DNA of 22,214 bases from Chara braunii. Its lineage: Eukaryota; Streptophyta; Charophyceae; Charales; Characeae. The notes beneath the pieces are model-generated. The model was not told the DNA's origin and did no database searches. It worked only from the letters and a program-made list of their open reading frames with translations. A program made the translations under genes and the position numbers. Shown piece by piece: positions 8,511 through 19,452 of this stretch (the stretch's first letter is position 1; the number at the start of each line of letters is the position of its first letter). The stretch covers positions 1,338,584-1,360,797 of the forward strand of contig BFEA01000086.1 of the NCBI GenBank assembly GCA_003427395.1, read 5' to 3'.

Positions 8511-9761
8511 GGTTTGATTCACCACTTACCTTGGTGCGCGGAGACTTGGTGTGTTGACAATGCTTCTTCGCAGTTGGTTCTTGTGACGTCAGGCCATGAT
8601 TAGGCGCACAGCCTGGGTAGAGATGTGTGCGTCGGAAGGCTAAGACGACATTAAGCCGTGGTGACAGGCGGAATGTATGATTGGTGATGAGAGCATGCTG
8701 ATGTGGCATTCGGCTGAGGTGGCACTGCATTGCGTTGTGGGTGGTACCGAGGCCAAGACCGGTCATCAATGCACACTCAGCTCAATTGGTGAGAAATCTG
8801 TGGTTGGGGGCAGCTATCTCCAGGTACGTTGTTCCCTTACCTTATCTACTCTCTCAATCTCTTCTTACCGTGAGGAAGTGAGTCCAACTTGAGAGTCCTC
8901 TCTTTTGGTGAGGTGTCGTGAGCACGCTACCTTGAGAGACGACAATCTTCCCGGAAGCGTCTGGAAGGAGAAAGGGCGGTGCCTCTGAAGGGCCCTGGTC
9001 GAAGCACTGGGTCACGGTCACCATGCCAACCCAATGGGCATAGGCCACGCATGCGATGGCTGCTGTCCATTTTGGCACTTGCTGCGCTGAATAGAAGTCC
9101 TGCCGGGTGTGCCAGCTTTTTATGAGACGCTTACCAGACCGTCTATAAACATTTCTGGTTGGGGACTCGGATTGAATCTGGCTGTGATCGTCGTCCTGAC
9201 TGCGACGTTAAATAATTCCTGAAGAGATGGGGGCGCTCTTAATATTCCTCCTNATCANCCAGATCAACCGNGTGTAAGGCTCGTTCCGTACGAGGGTAAA
9301 TAAGAGTGGACTGGCTGGCTTGCTCGGTAACGACTTGGGCANAGGGGTGGGCCGACGTTGCACACGAAGACACCGCTGCTCAATGATGCTGTTCGGTATG
9401 TTGGATTGAGGGGAAGGGTAGGTTCTAATTGATGCTCAACTGGAAACACAACCATACCCACATGGTTTTCTGTATTCTTGATTAGTTGGTGGACAGACTG
9501 CTAACACCTCACAGACAGATTAGAGTAGGGCTGGTGTATACTACCATAGCCAGTTCTATCTAATGCTGCTGTAAGTGAGCCAATCAAGATACATCTAGAC
9601 TATGTTGACAATCTGTTGTGAATGCTTTAGATTGTCATTTGATCGGTAAAGTAGGGGACCTGCCGGACACAACTATTTTTAGAAAATTAGGTGTCGGTCA
9701 GACACATGCTGTGGTAGGACTCCACTCGGGGGTTCTAGTGCAGATAATGTTTGCCTAATTC
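8511..9761 (+). other. Untranslated leader of element 1
   Basis: About 1.25 kb between the PBS and gag, with no coherent reading frame. It is recognisably similar to the reverse complement of the element 2 leader; for example GATGAGAGCATGCT, TTACCGTGAGGAAG, CGGTGCCTCT and ACACCGCTGCTC have close counterparts there. Leader similarity across two diverged copies suggests that packaging or translation signals may lie here, but none can be named. Three N bases lie at 9253-9272 and one at 9342. Confidence 0.7.
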
Positions 9762-11608
9762 ATGAACGGGTCAGACGTCGATGAGGAGAGAGTTGACGAT
9801 GCAAGATTGACACGTTCGGGATCACGTAGGATCCGCACGTGTTCCAGGCCCTAGAACCAGGAGAAGAAAGATGGCTTCGTGCCGAATGCAGAGCCTGTAC
9901 ACTAGCAACAGCTAGGGAAACAGCGAACGCCGCAGCTAGGGAACAGGCTGCAGCAGCAGCCAGAGCAGTAGCCATGTCTTCTGCAGCAGCATCCTCGGTT
10001 GCGTCCTCGTCTGGGACCAATGGGACCATGTTGGGAATGCCCACAGGGTCCACGGGTACTTCCAGTTCAGTAGGTTCTCAACAGTCTACAAGTCAAATGG
10101 CGGGCTCGCAGTTCAACCCGTTGACTCCTCGCGAAAGGGAGCTCAGAGAGCTCCAACAGGTCGAAAGGATCCGTGAAGGATTAGAGAGGGAACTGAAACA
10201 TGCTACCAACAGAGAAAGAGAGATCAAAAACAGAACATTCAGGCTTGATACGTTAGAGGCTGAGAAGGCTGAGCTAGAGGGTTTGGATGAGTCATCAATG
10301 TCTGACCAAATGAAAGTACTTAAGAACAATATTTTGTCGTTGCATGTGCACGTGGACAACAGATTGGACTTTATGCAAAACACTCTAGACCAGATCCTGG
10401 ACATTTTGCAAAGGCTAGGATTTAGGCCACCAGGACAGTCGTCGTTGCCGTTAACGGCGATGTCAGACCCCTTTCCCGTGCAAGCTGACACACAACCAAG
10501 TGACACGTCTGCAGCAGCCGCACAGACTGTTGCTTCTTCTTCTTCGGGTCCAGTGGGGGTTGCTACACCACCACAACAACCTGTTCCTCAACAGGGACAG
10601 CCGCAAGGTCAATGGTACCCTAAGACCCCAATGAAACCGCCTTCTTCCTTCTCAGGCAAGAGGAAGGACGAAGAACTCAACAATTGGTTAAGAACAGTTC
10701 CGGTTTGGGTGAAGGCGAAGAGGAACTTGCCGGAGGACGAAGTGGTTATTGTTGCATCTTACCTCAAGGGCAAGGCAACCAAATGGCTAGATGGTATAGT
10801 TGCAAAGGCCGGGTATGGACGACGCATGGCGGACTCGGCTAAGTCAATTACGTTAGACCAGTTCTTCGAGATGGTAGAAGCTCGCTGACACAATCCTCAG
10901 CAGGCACAAATGGTCACTGATGCGATAAAGAGACTAGATCAAAGAAAGTTTAAGTTATTCAGAGAGCTTACGACTACCATAGAGAGCCTCATCGTCATTC
11001 CAGGCATCAACTACAGTGACCAGTTCCTGTTGACTACGTTTGTTAGATGTCTTCCAGGGAACCTCAGGAACTTGCTGGCCAGCAAGGTTCGCCTTGAGTA
11101 CCATTCGTTTGAGACATTGTCTAGAAAAGCCTTAGACTTAGAGGCTACACTAGGAAATGCTCAACCCTCTCAGAATGATGCGAGGAAGAAGAAGAGTCCG
11201 CAAGAATGGAAAAAAAAGGGGGCGAAGTTGATGATGGTTGAGTCCGATGAGACTCAAACAGAGATTGATGAACTCACAAACCTGCTGGACGTTTCAGAGA
11301 ACGACGCCGAGGAGATCGCTGAGGGTAGCACTCTCGCCTAAGGCCGATGGCCGAGGTAAGGGTCATCCAAAGAGTCAAGGGAAGGTCGCCTCCAATCAGA
11401 ACAAAGTGGCTGATTGGGTCAAGGCATGTCTTGATCAAGACGTGTGGCGGGACCACCGAATGCGTGGCGCTTGTATAACCTGTGGTGAATACGGACACAC
11501 CCAGTACAAGTGCTAAAACGCAAAGGTCACACAGAAGATACCTCCTAAGATGGGGGCATCTTCTTCCCAGACTTCTAGCTCGGGAAACATGTGAGGTCGG
11601 TGAAAGTT
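9762..11608 (+). pseudogene. gag: gag pseudogene of element 1
   Basis: Gag is the capsid/nucleocapsid protein that packages the element RNA. I place the start at ATG 9762 (MNGSDVDEERVDDARLTR), because the element 2 gag starts with a similar Met-containing stretch; a frameshift near 9840 then moves to the main frame. That frame has an Ala/Arg-rich helix, a charged coiled-coil-like part (about 10130-10300) and the capsid-like core around NWLRTVPVWVKAKRNL (about 10680). TGA at 10886-10888 replaces Trp (element 2 has LWHNPQQAQ). A frameshift near 11335 leads to the CCHC zinc knuckle CITCGEYGHTQYKC (11473-11514), which is intact. TAA at 11515 replaces Lys, as element 2 shows. The 3' limit toward protease is approximate. 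Confidence 0.85.
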
Positions 11609-12398
11609 TTAGCTGCTTCTACTCAAGTTGAAGTGAGTCTGATACCCTCCCCACTTCATGAGCAGGCCATAGCTAATGACTCCTTAGTCACCCCGCAGAC
11701 TCTCACCAAACTATGCTCTGTACGTTGGATGTGTCTGAAGCCTTAGAAGATCTTGAAAGTGAGTGGTCAAACACGGACCCTCTCGAATCTTGGGTGGCAC
11801 TAAGGAAAGGTCCTAGAGGGGAACATTTCGTAGTGGAAGTCGATGTAGGAGGCCGAAAATGTGGTGCCTTCATAGACATAGGCTCCACGCGGAATTACAT
11901 GAGTCGCGACTGTTTGGAAAGGCTGTACCTACAGGACCGGGTACGACACCTTAGTAGACCTGTAGCATCTTCTTTAGCCAACAAGAAGCGCATGATAGTC
12001 CCAGACTATATCAAGGACGTAGTCTGTACCTTCTCCTATGGAGGAGGATAACTTAATCATAAGATTTCGTTCTTGGTTAGCGACGACTTACCATTCGACA
12101 TGTTGTTAGGCATGTACTACCTTGAGGTTGCTAAGCCTCAGTTCGACTGGGATAAGAAGGTGCTAAAACATAAGTTTCCCAATGGCAGGACAGTCAGATT
12201 GACTAAGTTCAAAGCCGGTAGCATAATAGATACCTATGACTGCTTATGCGCATCAGCGTTCTATAACTATTACAAACAGAACCAAGAGGTAGGTATGTAC
12301 CTTGTGTATGTCTCTGAGAAAGGGGAGACCGTTAAAACACCCCCAGAGATAGAACGCGTCGTTGCTAAGTTCCCTGATCTGTTCGAAAAGCCCATAGG
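11609..12398 (+). pseudogene. pol: Protease region of pol (element 1), pseudogene
   Basis: This retropepsin-type aspartic protease would cut the Gag-Pol polyprotein. After a frameshift near 11590 and another between about 11700 and 11760, the frame gives FVVEVDVGGRKCGAFIDIGS at about 11827-11886. The active-site motif is normally D(T/S)G; here GAC-ATA-GGC (11875-11883) encodes D-I-G, so the Thr is changed to Ile by what would be one C to T change. A stop (TAA, 12049-12051) interrupts the domain. The later FDMLLGM block matches the family (usually LLGMDWL-like). The region continues toward the RT until a frameshift near 12398. Inactive on several counts. Confidence 0.8.
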
Positions 12399-13720
12399 GT
12401 CGTAGAAAGGGAAGTTGTCCACACTGTAGAAATCATCCCAGGGAGTAAAACCCCAAAGGGAAGAATATATAGGATGGCTCCCGCCGAGTTAGATGAACTT
12501 CGGCGACAACTAAAAGAGCTGACAAAGAAGGGATGGATCCGGCCTAGTACTTCCCCTTACGGATCTCCAGTGTTATTCGTGACGAAGAAGGGGGGTACGT
12601 TAAGGATGTGCATTGATTATAGAGGCCTCAATGCCATCACCGTGAAGAACGCAGAGCCTCTACCTTGCATAGATGACCTACTGGATAAGGTGCAGGGATG
12701 CAAGTAGTATAGCAAGATAGACTTGAAATCCGGCTATCATCAGATCGCTATAAGACCTGAGGACCAACACAAGACAGCTTTTCAGACTCGATATGATCTG
12801 TATGAGTTTGTAGTAATGCCCTTTGGTCTTTGCAATGCGCCGGGAACATTTCAGCACGCTATGAATCGGATCTTCCATGACCATTTAGATAAGTTTGTCG
12901 TGGTTTACCTTGACGACATTCTGATCTTTAGTAACTCTGCCGAGGAGCATGCACAACGCGTTGAGACTGTACTTTCACTCCTGCGACAGCACAAGTATAA
13001 GGTCAACCTAGAGAAGTGTGAGTTTGATCGCACTAAGATATTATACTTGGGTCATGAAGTATCCACGGAAGGGATTAGGCCGGAAGATGCGAAGGTGGCC
13101 AGTATTCGAGACTGGCCACGACCTCAGACTGTCACTGAGGTCAGATCTTTCTTAGGAATGTGCGGCTACTATAGGAACTTCGTAAACAACTATTCTACAA
13201 TCGCCTCTCCTTTGACAGATCTAACTCGACTTGACACGCCGTGGGACTGGAGTGATGAGTGCGAGGGTGCTTTCAAGCGATTGAAGCATGCACTCATGAA
13301 TCATGAAGTTCTCATGGTTCCCAATCCTCAGAAGCCGTTCATAGTGACCACTTACGCAAGCCAATACGACATTGGCGCAGTGCTGGCTCAGCAGGATGGG
13401 AAGAAGTTGAGACCGATTGAGTACATGAGCAAGAAAATGTCATTGAAGAAATTGACTAAATCCACCTACGAAAGAGAACTCTATGCTCTCTACAAGGCAC
13501 TGATCAATAGGAGACACTTTCTGTTGGGACGGTTCTTCTACTTGAGAATTGACCATCAGACGCTCAAATGGATCAAGACTCAATCGACTCTTTCTGATGC
13601 ACTCAAGCGCTGGATTGAGGTCATAGATCAATATGACTTCAAGCTTGAGTATCTGAAGGGAGAGTACAACAAGGTTGCGGATGCGCCATCTCGTAGAGCA
13701 GACTACCTAGGGGCGCTAGT
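12399..13720 (+). pseudogene. pol: Reverse transcriptase-RNase H of element 1, pseudogene
   Basis: RT blocks appear in order: [53 protein letters not shown] and the catalytic YLDD at 12906-12917, which is intact, then LGHEV and the FLGMCGYYR connection. One stop (TAG, 12705-12707) sits where relatives usually have an aromatic residue before YSKIDL. RNase H starts near 13330. The normal TTDAS motif reads TTYAS, so the first catalytic Asp is Tyr (TAC, 13353-13355). The later ELYAL and DHQTLKW blocks are kept, while the end reads VADAPSRR where relatives have VADALSRR. The frame runs without another stop to 14132 in integrase. Confidence 0.93.
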
Positions 13721-15267
13721 TTCTGAGTTTGGTGTATCTCAGGAAGTAACTCAATCGTTGGTGGGAGCCTATCAGGAAGACCCTGTCATGATGGACATCA
13801 TGCGCAAACTTCAGGCAAAAGACAAGGCCACAGAGAGTGAGTTTGTGATGGTGGATGGGTTACTCTTTCTTGATAAGGCCGGGTGTAAAAGGTTAGTTGT
13901 TCCATCAAGTGAGAGTTTGCGTAGTTTATTTCTAGGAAAATGTCACGACGCAACTGGACACTTCGACTACAAGAAGACGAGTGCTAATCTAGTTCAACGA
14001 TTTTGGTGGCCTGGAATGCTAGATGACGCAAAGAAGTATGTAGAGACCTGTCAGGTCTGTCAGCGGGACAAGCCGCGAACTCAAGCACCACTTGGGTTGT
14101 TGAAGCCCTTACATATCCCTGCTGGTCCATGACAGAGTGTTTCCATGGATTTCATGGACACCCTGGTGACCAGTAAGAGTGGCAAGAGGCACATTTTCGT
14201 CATCATCGATCGATTCACCAAGTACGCTAGACTAGTTGCCATGCCAGAGACCGCAAGGACTGACCATGTCATCAAGTTGTTCCAAGACAATTGGGTGCGT
14301 GACTTTGGTTTACCAAAGACAATCGTTAGTGACAGAGATGTGCGTTTCACAAGTGAGCTGTGGAAGAAGACTGCTGAGCAAATGGGCAGTCAACTTCAGA
14401 TGACTTCAGGGAATCATCCCGAAGCCAACGGACAAGCTGAGCAGATGAACAGAGTTGTACAGCACCTGCTGAGGCATTACATCAAGCCCAGCCAGGATGA
14501 CTGGGATGAGAAGTTGCCTCTCATCGCCAGCCTATACAACAACGTTGTACACATCAGTACCGGCGTAAGTCCTAATCAGTTGCACTTGGGATGGAAGCCT
14601 AGATGAGGCTAGATCCGCTCTAGACTTCCTCCTACCTGAAAACCGATCCTGCGCAACTCCAGGCACACTTGAATATGGTGTGCAGTATGAGAAGTTGCTG
14701 CAGCAAGCTGTCGAGCACATCAAGAAAGCTCAGCAAGCAATGATTGCTTATGAGAACAAGCATCGACGACAGTCCTCATTTCAGGTAGGGGAACGTGTCT
14801 GGGTCAAGGCTAGTGAGCTAGGACAAGAATTCGGTATCTCTAGAAAACTAATGCCTCAGTATTTTGGTCCTTGGGAAGTCCTGGATGTAGTGGGGGATGA
14901 GATGGATGGTCCTACCTATGTTATCCGTATCCCTGGACACCTACGCACTCACCCTGTCTTTCATGCCTCAAAGCTTGCACCTTTCGATGAGACTAATCAA
15001 TTCCCTTCAAGGAGATCGATGTTGCCCCCAACCATGGATGGTCAAGTGGACATCGACGACATTGTGGATCACAGAGATCTGCCTGTTCATAAGCCATTGG
15101 GTAGAGGAAGACCTCCTAAACCCAAGAGAGAATATCGAGTCAAATTCAGGCATCATACGGATCCAAAAGAAGACCCGTGGTTCACCAGAGAGGAGCTGAT
15201 TGACACAGCTCCTCAGGTGGTGGCATAATATGAGAAGATGCTGAAAGGGAAGGCACCTGCGAAGTAA
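13721..15267 (+). pseudogene. pol: Integrase with GPY/F module and chromodomain, pseudogene
   Basis: The enzyme would insert element cDNA into chromosomes. The zinc-binding HHCC region is intact: H-x4-H near 13944-13961 (HDATGH) and CQVC near 14050. A TGA (14130-14132) stands at a conserved Trp (normally GPWQSVS). The catalytic triad survives: Asp 14148-14150, Asp 14331-14333, Glu 14439-14441, with 35 residues between the last two. A frameshift lies near 14598. Next comes a GPY/F-type module (LMPQYFGPWEV, near 14850). A chromodomain follows (about 15037-15225: DIVDHR, EYRVKF, DPWFTREEL) with GRGRPPKPK inserted at 15100-15126. TAA at 15226 probably replaces a codon before YEKMLKGK, and the natural stop would be 15265-15267. 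Confidence 0.9.
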
Positions 15268-15291
15268 GCATCTCAGCGGACTTTCGAAGCT

Positions 15292-15304
15292 AAGGGGGAT
15301 GGAA
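15292..15304 (+). other. Polypurine tract
   Basis: AAGGGGGATGGAA sits directly before the TG of the 3' LTR, with a single T interruption. This is the expected primer for plus-strand DNA synthesis in LTR retrotransposons. Confidence 0.85.
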
Positions 15305-16346
15305 TGTGAGGATTGAGCCCTCAAGAAGGGGCCTTGCCATGATGAACATGTTATGGGCTAAGGCCCCAGCAAGCCTAGTGCCCGCCCTAAGTGAAGGCGG
15401 GCCAGCAAATCAACAAGAGCCCTTTGTGCAAATATTTCACGAAGTGGGGTCCATATAGTTGCAGCACACCAGTTGGTTGGAGGCACCGAGTCTTGGATCT
15501 CTGCAAATTAGGAAATCCCAGGGCCTCTGAGTTAGTTAGGCCCTGGGCACTTGAACGTGAGGCCGACAATGCATGCTGGGTAGAGAGGCCGAAAATGCCA
15601 AAGGGAAATCGGCCCACTATCTGAATCTGGCCGCAGGCCTTGACGAGAGAGGCGCAACTACATCCCCCTAGCCCTAACTGCATCAGGCCTTGGTTCAGGC
15701 ACTGGGGCCGTGATGCAGGCTGAAGGGAGGCCGCCCACACGCAACACTGGCATATAGGCAAGCAGGGCGGGTGGGCAGGGATCTTGGCCATTGCGGGCAA
15801 TGCCGGCACGTTTCGCTAATGCGAGTTGCTGCGCTGCGCTAAGATAAGGTGCGAGACAGGCAGGCGCTAGGTGGTAGGGTGCTGCCTGTACACAGGGCGC
15901 TGGCGGCCATAGCCGGGCTGCCTGAGGGTGCAGGGGAGGTGAGGGCGAAAGTGGTTCTTCGGAGGTGAAGGGCGCTGTGTGGGATAACAAGGGAGAGTGT
16001 GGGTGAAGAAGGCGACGTACCTGGTGGAGGTGGGAGGTCGGCATTAGGGTTGACATCATCACTCGCTGGTCGTCAAGTTGTCTGGTTGCGTTCATACTGT
16101 AGTTGTAGTGATAGGCTGTTGAGTAGGTAGGGCGCCTGGCGCCATTCAGAGAGAGAGCTACATTGGGTTATGCTGTTGGTGTTGCCCTGTTGGGCTTGGA
16201 TATTGACTCACGATTCTTCTGTATCGTTCTCAAATGGATGGTTACTCGGTTCCATTGTGCTATCTGCTCTTGCTTTGACTACTTGGACTTCAGTGTGATT
16301 TTGCAATCTGGATTTCTGTGCTTCGTCCATATTCATGTTCCTTGCA
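15305..16346 (+). repeat. 3' LTR of element 1 (1,042 bp)
   Basis: TGTGAGGATTGAGCC...CCTTGCA, aligning with the 5' LTR at about 95% identity by eye (about 47 substitutions, mostly transitions). It has 22 bp more than the 5' LTR near 15777-15798, next to a short repeated GGGC-AATGCC context. The AATAAA of the 5' LTR reads AATGGA here (16233-16238). The following CAAT is the target duplication. Confidence 0.95.
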
Positions 16347-16430
16347 CAATCTATTCGTGGGGAGCAACACGTGCTGGGAACCGGGCCCAGCGTCCCATAT
16401 AAAATGATACAAGAAGTTTGAAATACCAGG

Positions 16431-16516
16431 AATACCAGGGCCATTACCTGGCGTCGGTTAAGAACAGTCTTAGAATACCAGGGCCATTACCTGGCTTCGA
16501 CTAAGAACAATCTAAA
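16431..16516. repeat. 43-bp tandem repeat with hairpin
   Basis: AATACCAGGGCCATTACCTGG occurs at 16431 and 16474, each followed by a (C/T)TAAGAACA(G/A)TCT segment. Each unit can fold through CCAGG/CCTGG. Shorter diverged pieces (TTAGCTAAGAACAATC, TCAGCTAAGAGCAATC) continue to about 16600. Confidence 0.75.
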
Positions 16517-17031
16517 AATTTTAGCTAAGAACAATCAGAGAACCACGAAAAAAGTGCAGAAGAACTTTAAGATAATCTGAGAATTTCAGCTAAGAGCAAT
16601 CGAAGAACTCAAGCCATAGTTACTAAGTCATTTTGTCTTTTTGGAAATATCTGGAAAGGCTTGGAGAACTACACTGCTAGTCAGAAACCCAATAATGTTT
16701 ATCGCACCAGCAATTTAGAAAAAAATGAAAAACAAAATAAATTCTCTTTTTTAATTATGTTTCTTTTGATTACAATACTTTGTCTTTTCGTTTTCTATTT
16801 AAAAAAAAAAAAAAAAAATGTCAAAATCCAAAAACAAAAATGGTGATGTAGGGATTTTCAAACCGTACAAACCCATTTTCTTTTTCCTTTTTTCCCTTTT
16901 CCTGGGAAATAAAAATAATGTAAGTTTCACGACCGCACTCGAATGCATCCGGTCGGGGCAGCCGTCACAATCCCGACCGCACGCAGTTAGCAGCCCGACG
17001 GTCAATGACATGACCGCGGATGATACATAGG
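16517..17031. other. AT-rich flank with A18 run
   Basis: A/T-rich sequence with A18 at 16801-16818, then a short GC-rich stretch (about 16925-17020) with repeated CGGTCG/CGACCG motifs. I see no gene. Its border with the element 2 gag lies near 17032. Confidence 0.5.
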
Positions 17032-18730
17032 TTATGAGAAAACCTTCACATTCTTGCATTTAAACTGTTGATAGCCATACTCGCCGCTGGTGATGCAAAC
17101 TTTTTGACCCAGGCCAGTCCTTACCCAAGTTGGAGTCTTGTTTGAGTTCGTAAGCCTGCCCCTGACTCTTTTGCTGGCCGCCCTTGCTTCAAATTCAACC
17201 TTTCCATTGGTCGCTGCAGCGAGATTTTCCACCCTCCTGACTCTCCTCGCTGCCTAAATTTGTATCCCCATAAGATAAGAAAGACCATCGATCTCAACCA
17301 ACTAGTAGCGACTACCCTTCTTTTTTCATTCTTAAGTGATCTTCTTCTTCCTACCGTTCGTTGCAGGTTGTTGTGCCCCTCCTAGCTTAGCCTCAAAGTC
17401 CAAGGCCTTCTTGCTGAAGAAGTCAAGAGTGTGATACTCGATGGTGGTCACACTAACCATCAAATTCTTAATATCTGTGGGAAGACATGTCAAGACTATA
17501 ATCAGCAGGACCTGCATATCATAGCGGACAGTGGGGTCGACGATGAACTTTTATAAAACGCTGGTAAGCTCACGCTCTGGCTTGTACGTATAAGTATCAA
17601 GCCAGACCAGCGCATCAGTGGCCTGCTGAGCCTGTTGAGGGTTGTGCCATAGCGTTTCTACCAACTCCATAAGCATCTGTAATGTGTGGAGATGCGCCCA
17701 CTCGTTTGTTCGTCTGCCAAATCCCTTGGATGCCACTAATCCATCTAGCCATCTCGTTGCCGAACCCTCCAAATGAGGCGGCAGTAATCACCTCTTCCTC
17801 GTGCAACGTTCTCTTGGCCCTTACCCACACCAGAACCGTCCTCAACCAAGTGTCGAGTGCCTCATCCTTTTTATCTCTAGAGAAGGTTTGAGGTTGTTTC
17901 GGAGGGGTCTTGGGATACCAAGGTTGTTGTTGTCCCATTTGTGGGACCCGCTGATGCCCGTAGCTGTAACAACTGGACTTGAGGATGAAGAGGCAGTAGT
18001 ATGTGCAGCTGCCGCTGACGTACCACCTGATGGAATGCAAAATACAAGGACAAAGGGTCCTGTCATCACCGGTAATGAACGCGGCGATGGAAACGCTGCT
18101 GATGGCCTGATACTAGGCTCGCGTATTGTGGAAGGGATTGGTTTTCCCTTCCCTTGCATAGCACTCAGTATCTGGTCAAGGGTGTTCTGGATATCATCCA
18201 GTTTGTTGCTTATGTACGCATACATGCTCAGCATACCCGCCTAAGGCCGCCTTGAGAAGTGCAGATTTGTCTGCCCTTCTGTTCTCTAATATGACATTTC
18301 TATTTCTAATCTTTGGTTCTCTTTCGGTAGCATCTCTGAGATCATCCTTCTCTAACCACAAGTGGATCAACTCTTACTTGTTGGAGATCTATCTCCTCTC
18401 TAGTGGGCGAAGGCGGTTGGCTATACTGCGAGCCCGCCACCCGACTTGAAGAAGCATTTGCACTCATCCCGATGGACATACCCTGTGAACAAGGTTGTGT
18501 GAGCGCTGTCTGCTGATCCTGAGAGGTAGCAGCAAATGTAGCCATAACTTCAGGAGTGGCTGCTGCTTCCCTAGCCATTTGCAAACGTTCAGTCACAGCC
18601 TCTCATCGTATAGCTCTCTCGCCCTGGGTGGTAAGACTTGATGCATGATGTGCATCCTAAGTGATTCCTGTCGTGTCACCCTTCTTCCCTTAGCTCTTTC
18701 CTTCCCAATACCGATTTCACTCAATGCCAT
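17032..18730 (-). pseudogene. gag: gag pseudogene of element 2
   Basis: Minus strand. ATG at 18730 opens MALSEIGIGKERAKGRRVTR, similar to the element 1 start. The frame breaks near 18598. The match then runs through several frames: TERLQMAREAA (18596), KLDDIQNTLDQIL (about 18200), PWYPKTPPKQPQ (about 17930), TWLRTVLVWVRAKRTL (about 17840), RWLDGLVASKGFGRR (about 17740) and LWHNPQQAQQATDAL (about 17640), ending at the nucleocapsid. The zinc knuckle is destroyed: the second Cys is Ser and the His is Tyr (CITSGEYGYQQFKC, about 17055-17097). It still supplies the reading that identifies the Trp and Lys codons mutated to stops in element 1. Non-functional. Confidence 0.85.
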
Positions 18731-18842
18731 GAGTTAGACCATAACACTGTCTGCACTAATAAGGTCGTTGGGGCGTACCAGAACTTGTGTCTGACTAAGA
18801 TGCGAGATAAATAGACATAAATAAGAGAAACTAGAACGCGGT

Positions 18843-19229
18843 CACGGTTTGAGTATCTAAATGCATTTTAAACTACAGTTTTTTATTCCAATCTCGTGGG
18901 GGGATTACTATGCAGTTTAAACTCCGCTTTGATGGAAAGTCGCACTGTGGAGTTTGGAACTGCAGTTCAGTCAGGTAGATGGCCATTTTTTTTTATATTT
19001 TTTTGTCACACGCCGCATTTTTTTTTTTGTTTTTTTTTTCGGGCGTGTGTTGTGCTGTGGCTCACGCCGCGTTTTTTTTTTTCTTCTTTTCAGGTCGCGT
19101 ACTGTGTCGTGGATGGGAAAAAAAAAAAAATCCCCATGGTCGGGCCACGAGCGAGATGTCTCGGCCACACCCCAGATTGGCAGAGGTCAAGATGTCTCTG
19201 CCACGATCGATAATTGTTTTTTTTTTTGG

Positions 19230-19276
<47 letters not shown>

Positions 19277-19452
19277 ACGGGGAAAAAAAAAACAAACAGC
19301 CACCTGCCTGACTGAACTGCAGTTCCAAACTCTGTGTTGCGACTTCTCTGCAAATCGAAGTTTCGACTGCATAGTAAACTTCCGACAGGACTGGAATTGG
19401 AAAAAAAAAAAAAAAAACGCAGTTTGAAATGCGTTTAGAAACTGCTTTCGTG
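18843..19452. mobile_element. Foldback element with about 140-bp arms and homopolymer core
   Basis: The left arm (18843 to about 18988) and right arm (about 19300-19452) are inverted copies. Shared landmarks from the ends inward are CACG, CTAAA(T/C)GCATTT, AAACT(A/G)C, TACTATGCAGT and GAGTTTGGAACTGCAGTTCA. The core has many T runs, A13, hairpins such as GGCAGAG/CTCTGCC (19179-19202) and a G45 run. It interrupts the element 2 leader, so it is a later insertion. No clear target duplication; CTAG occurs just outside both ends and may be part of the repeat. No gene. Confidence 0.75.
19231..19275 (+). repeat. G45 homopolymer
   Basis: Forty-five consecutive G (preceded by T12 and GGC, followed by AACGGGG and A10). 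Runs of this length form quadruplexes or stacked G structures in vitro; the exact length is likely to be unreliable in an assembly. Confidence 0.95.

Larger units (their letters stand above)
7475..16346 (+). mobile_element. Ty3/gypsy chromovirus-type LTR retrotransposon (element 1)
   Basis: The element is complete from LTR to LTR, about 8.87 kb. The order is LTR, primer binding site, leader, gag, protease, reverse transcriptase, RNase H, integrase, chromodomain, polypurine tract, LTR. The RT-RNase H-integrase order is diagnostic of Ty3/gypsy (Metaviridae), and the terminal chromodomain of chromoviruses. A 4-bp direct repeat CAAT flanks it (7471-7474 and 16347-16350), so it is an original insertion rather than a rearranged one. 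The LTRs differ at about 47 positions by hand count plus a 22-bp indel. Multiple stops and frameshifts make it non-autonomous today. A second family member lies inverted at 17032-22004. Confidence 0.95.

Noticed and set aside
9839-9841. GTG at 9839 as the gag start
   Set aside because: GTG is not a normal start in a plant nuclear element. ATG 9762 followed by a frameshift matches the start of gag in element 2.
18954-19427. ORFs with long Gly, Pro, Phe and Lys runs
   Set aside because: They arise from the homopolymer core of a foldback element and occur on both strands in several frames.
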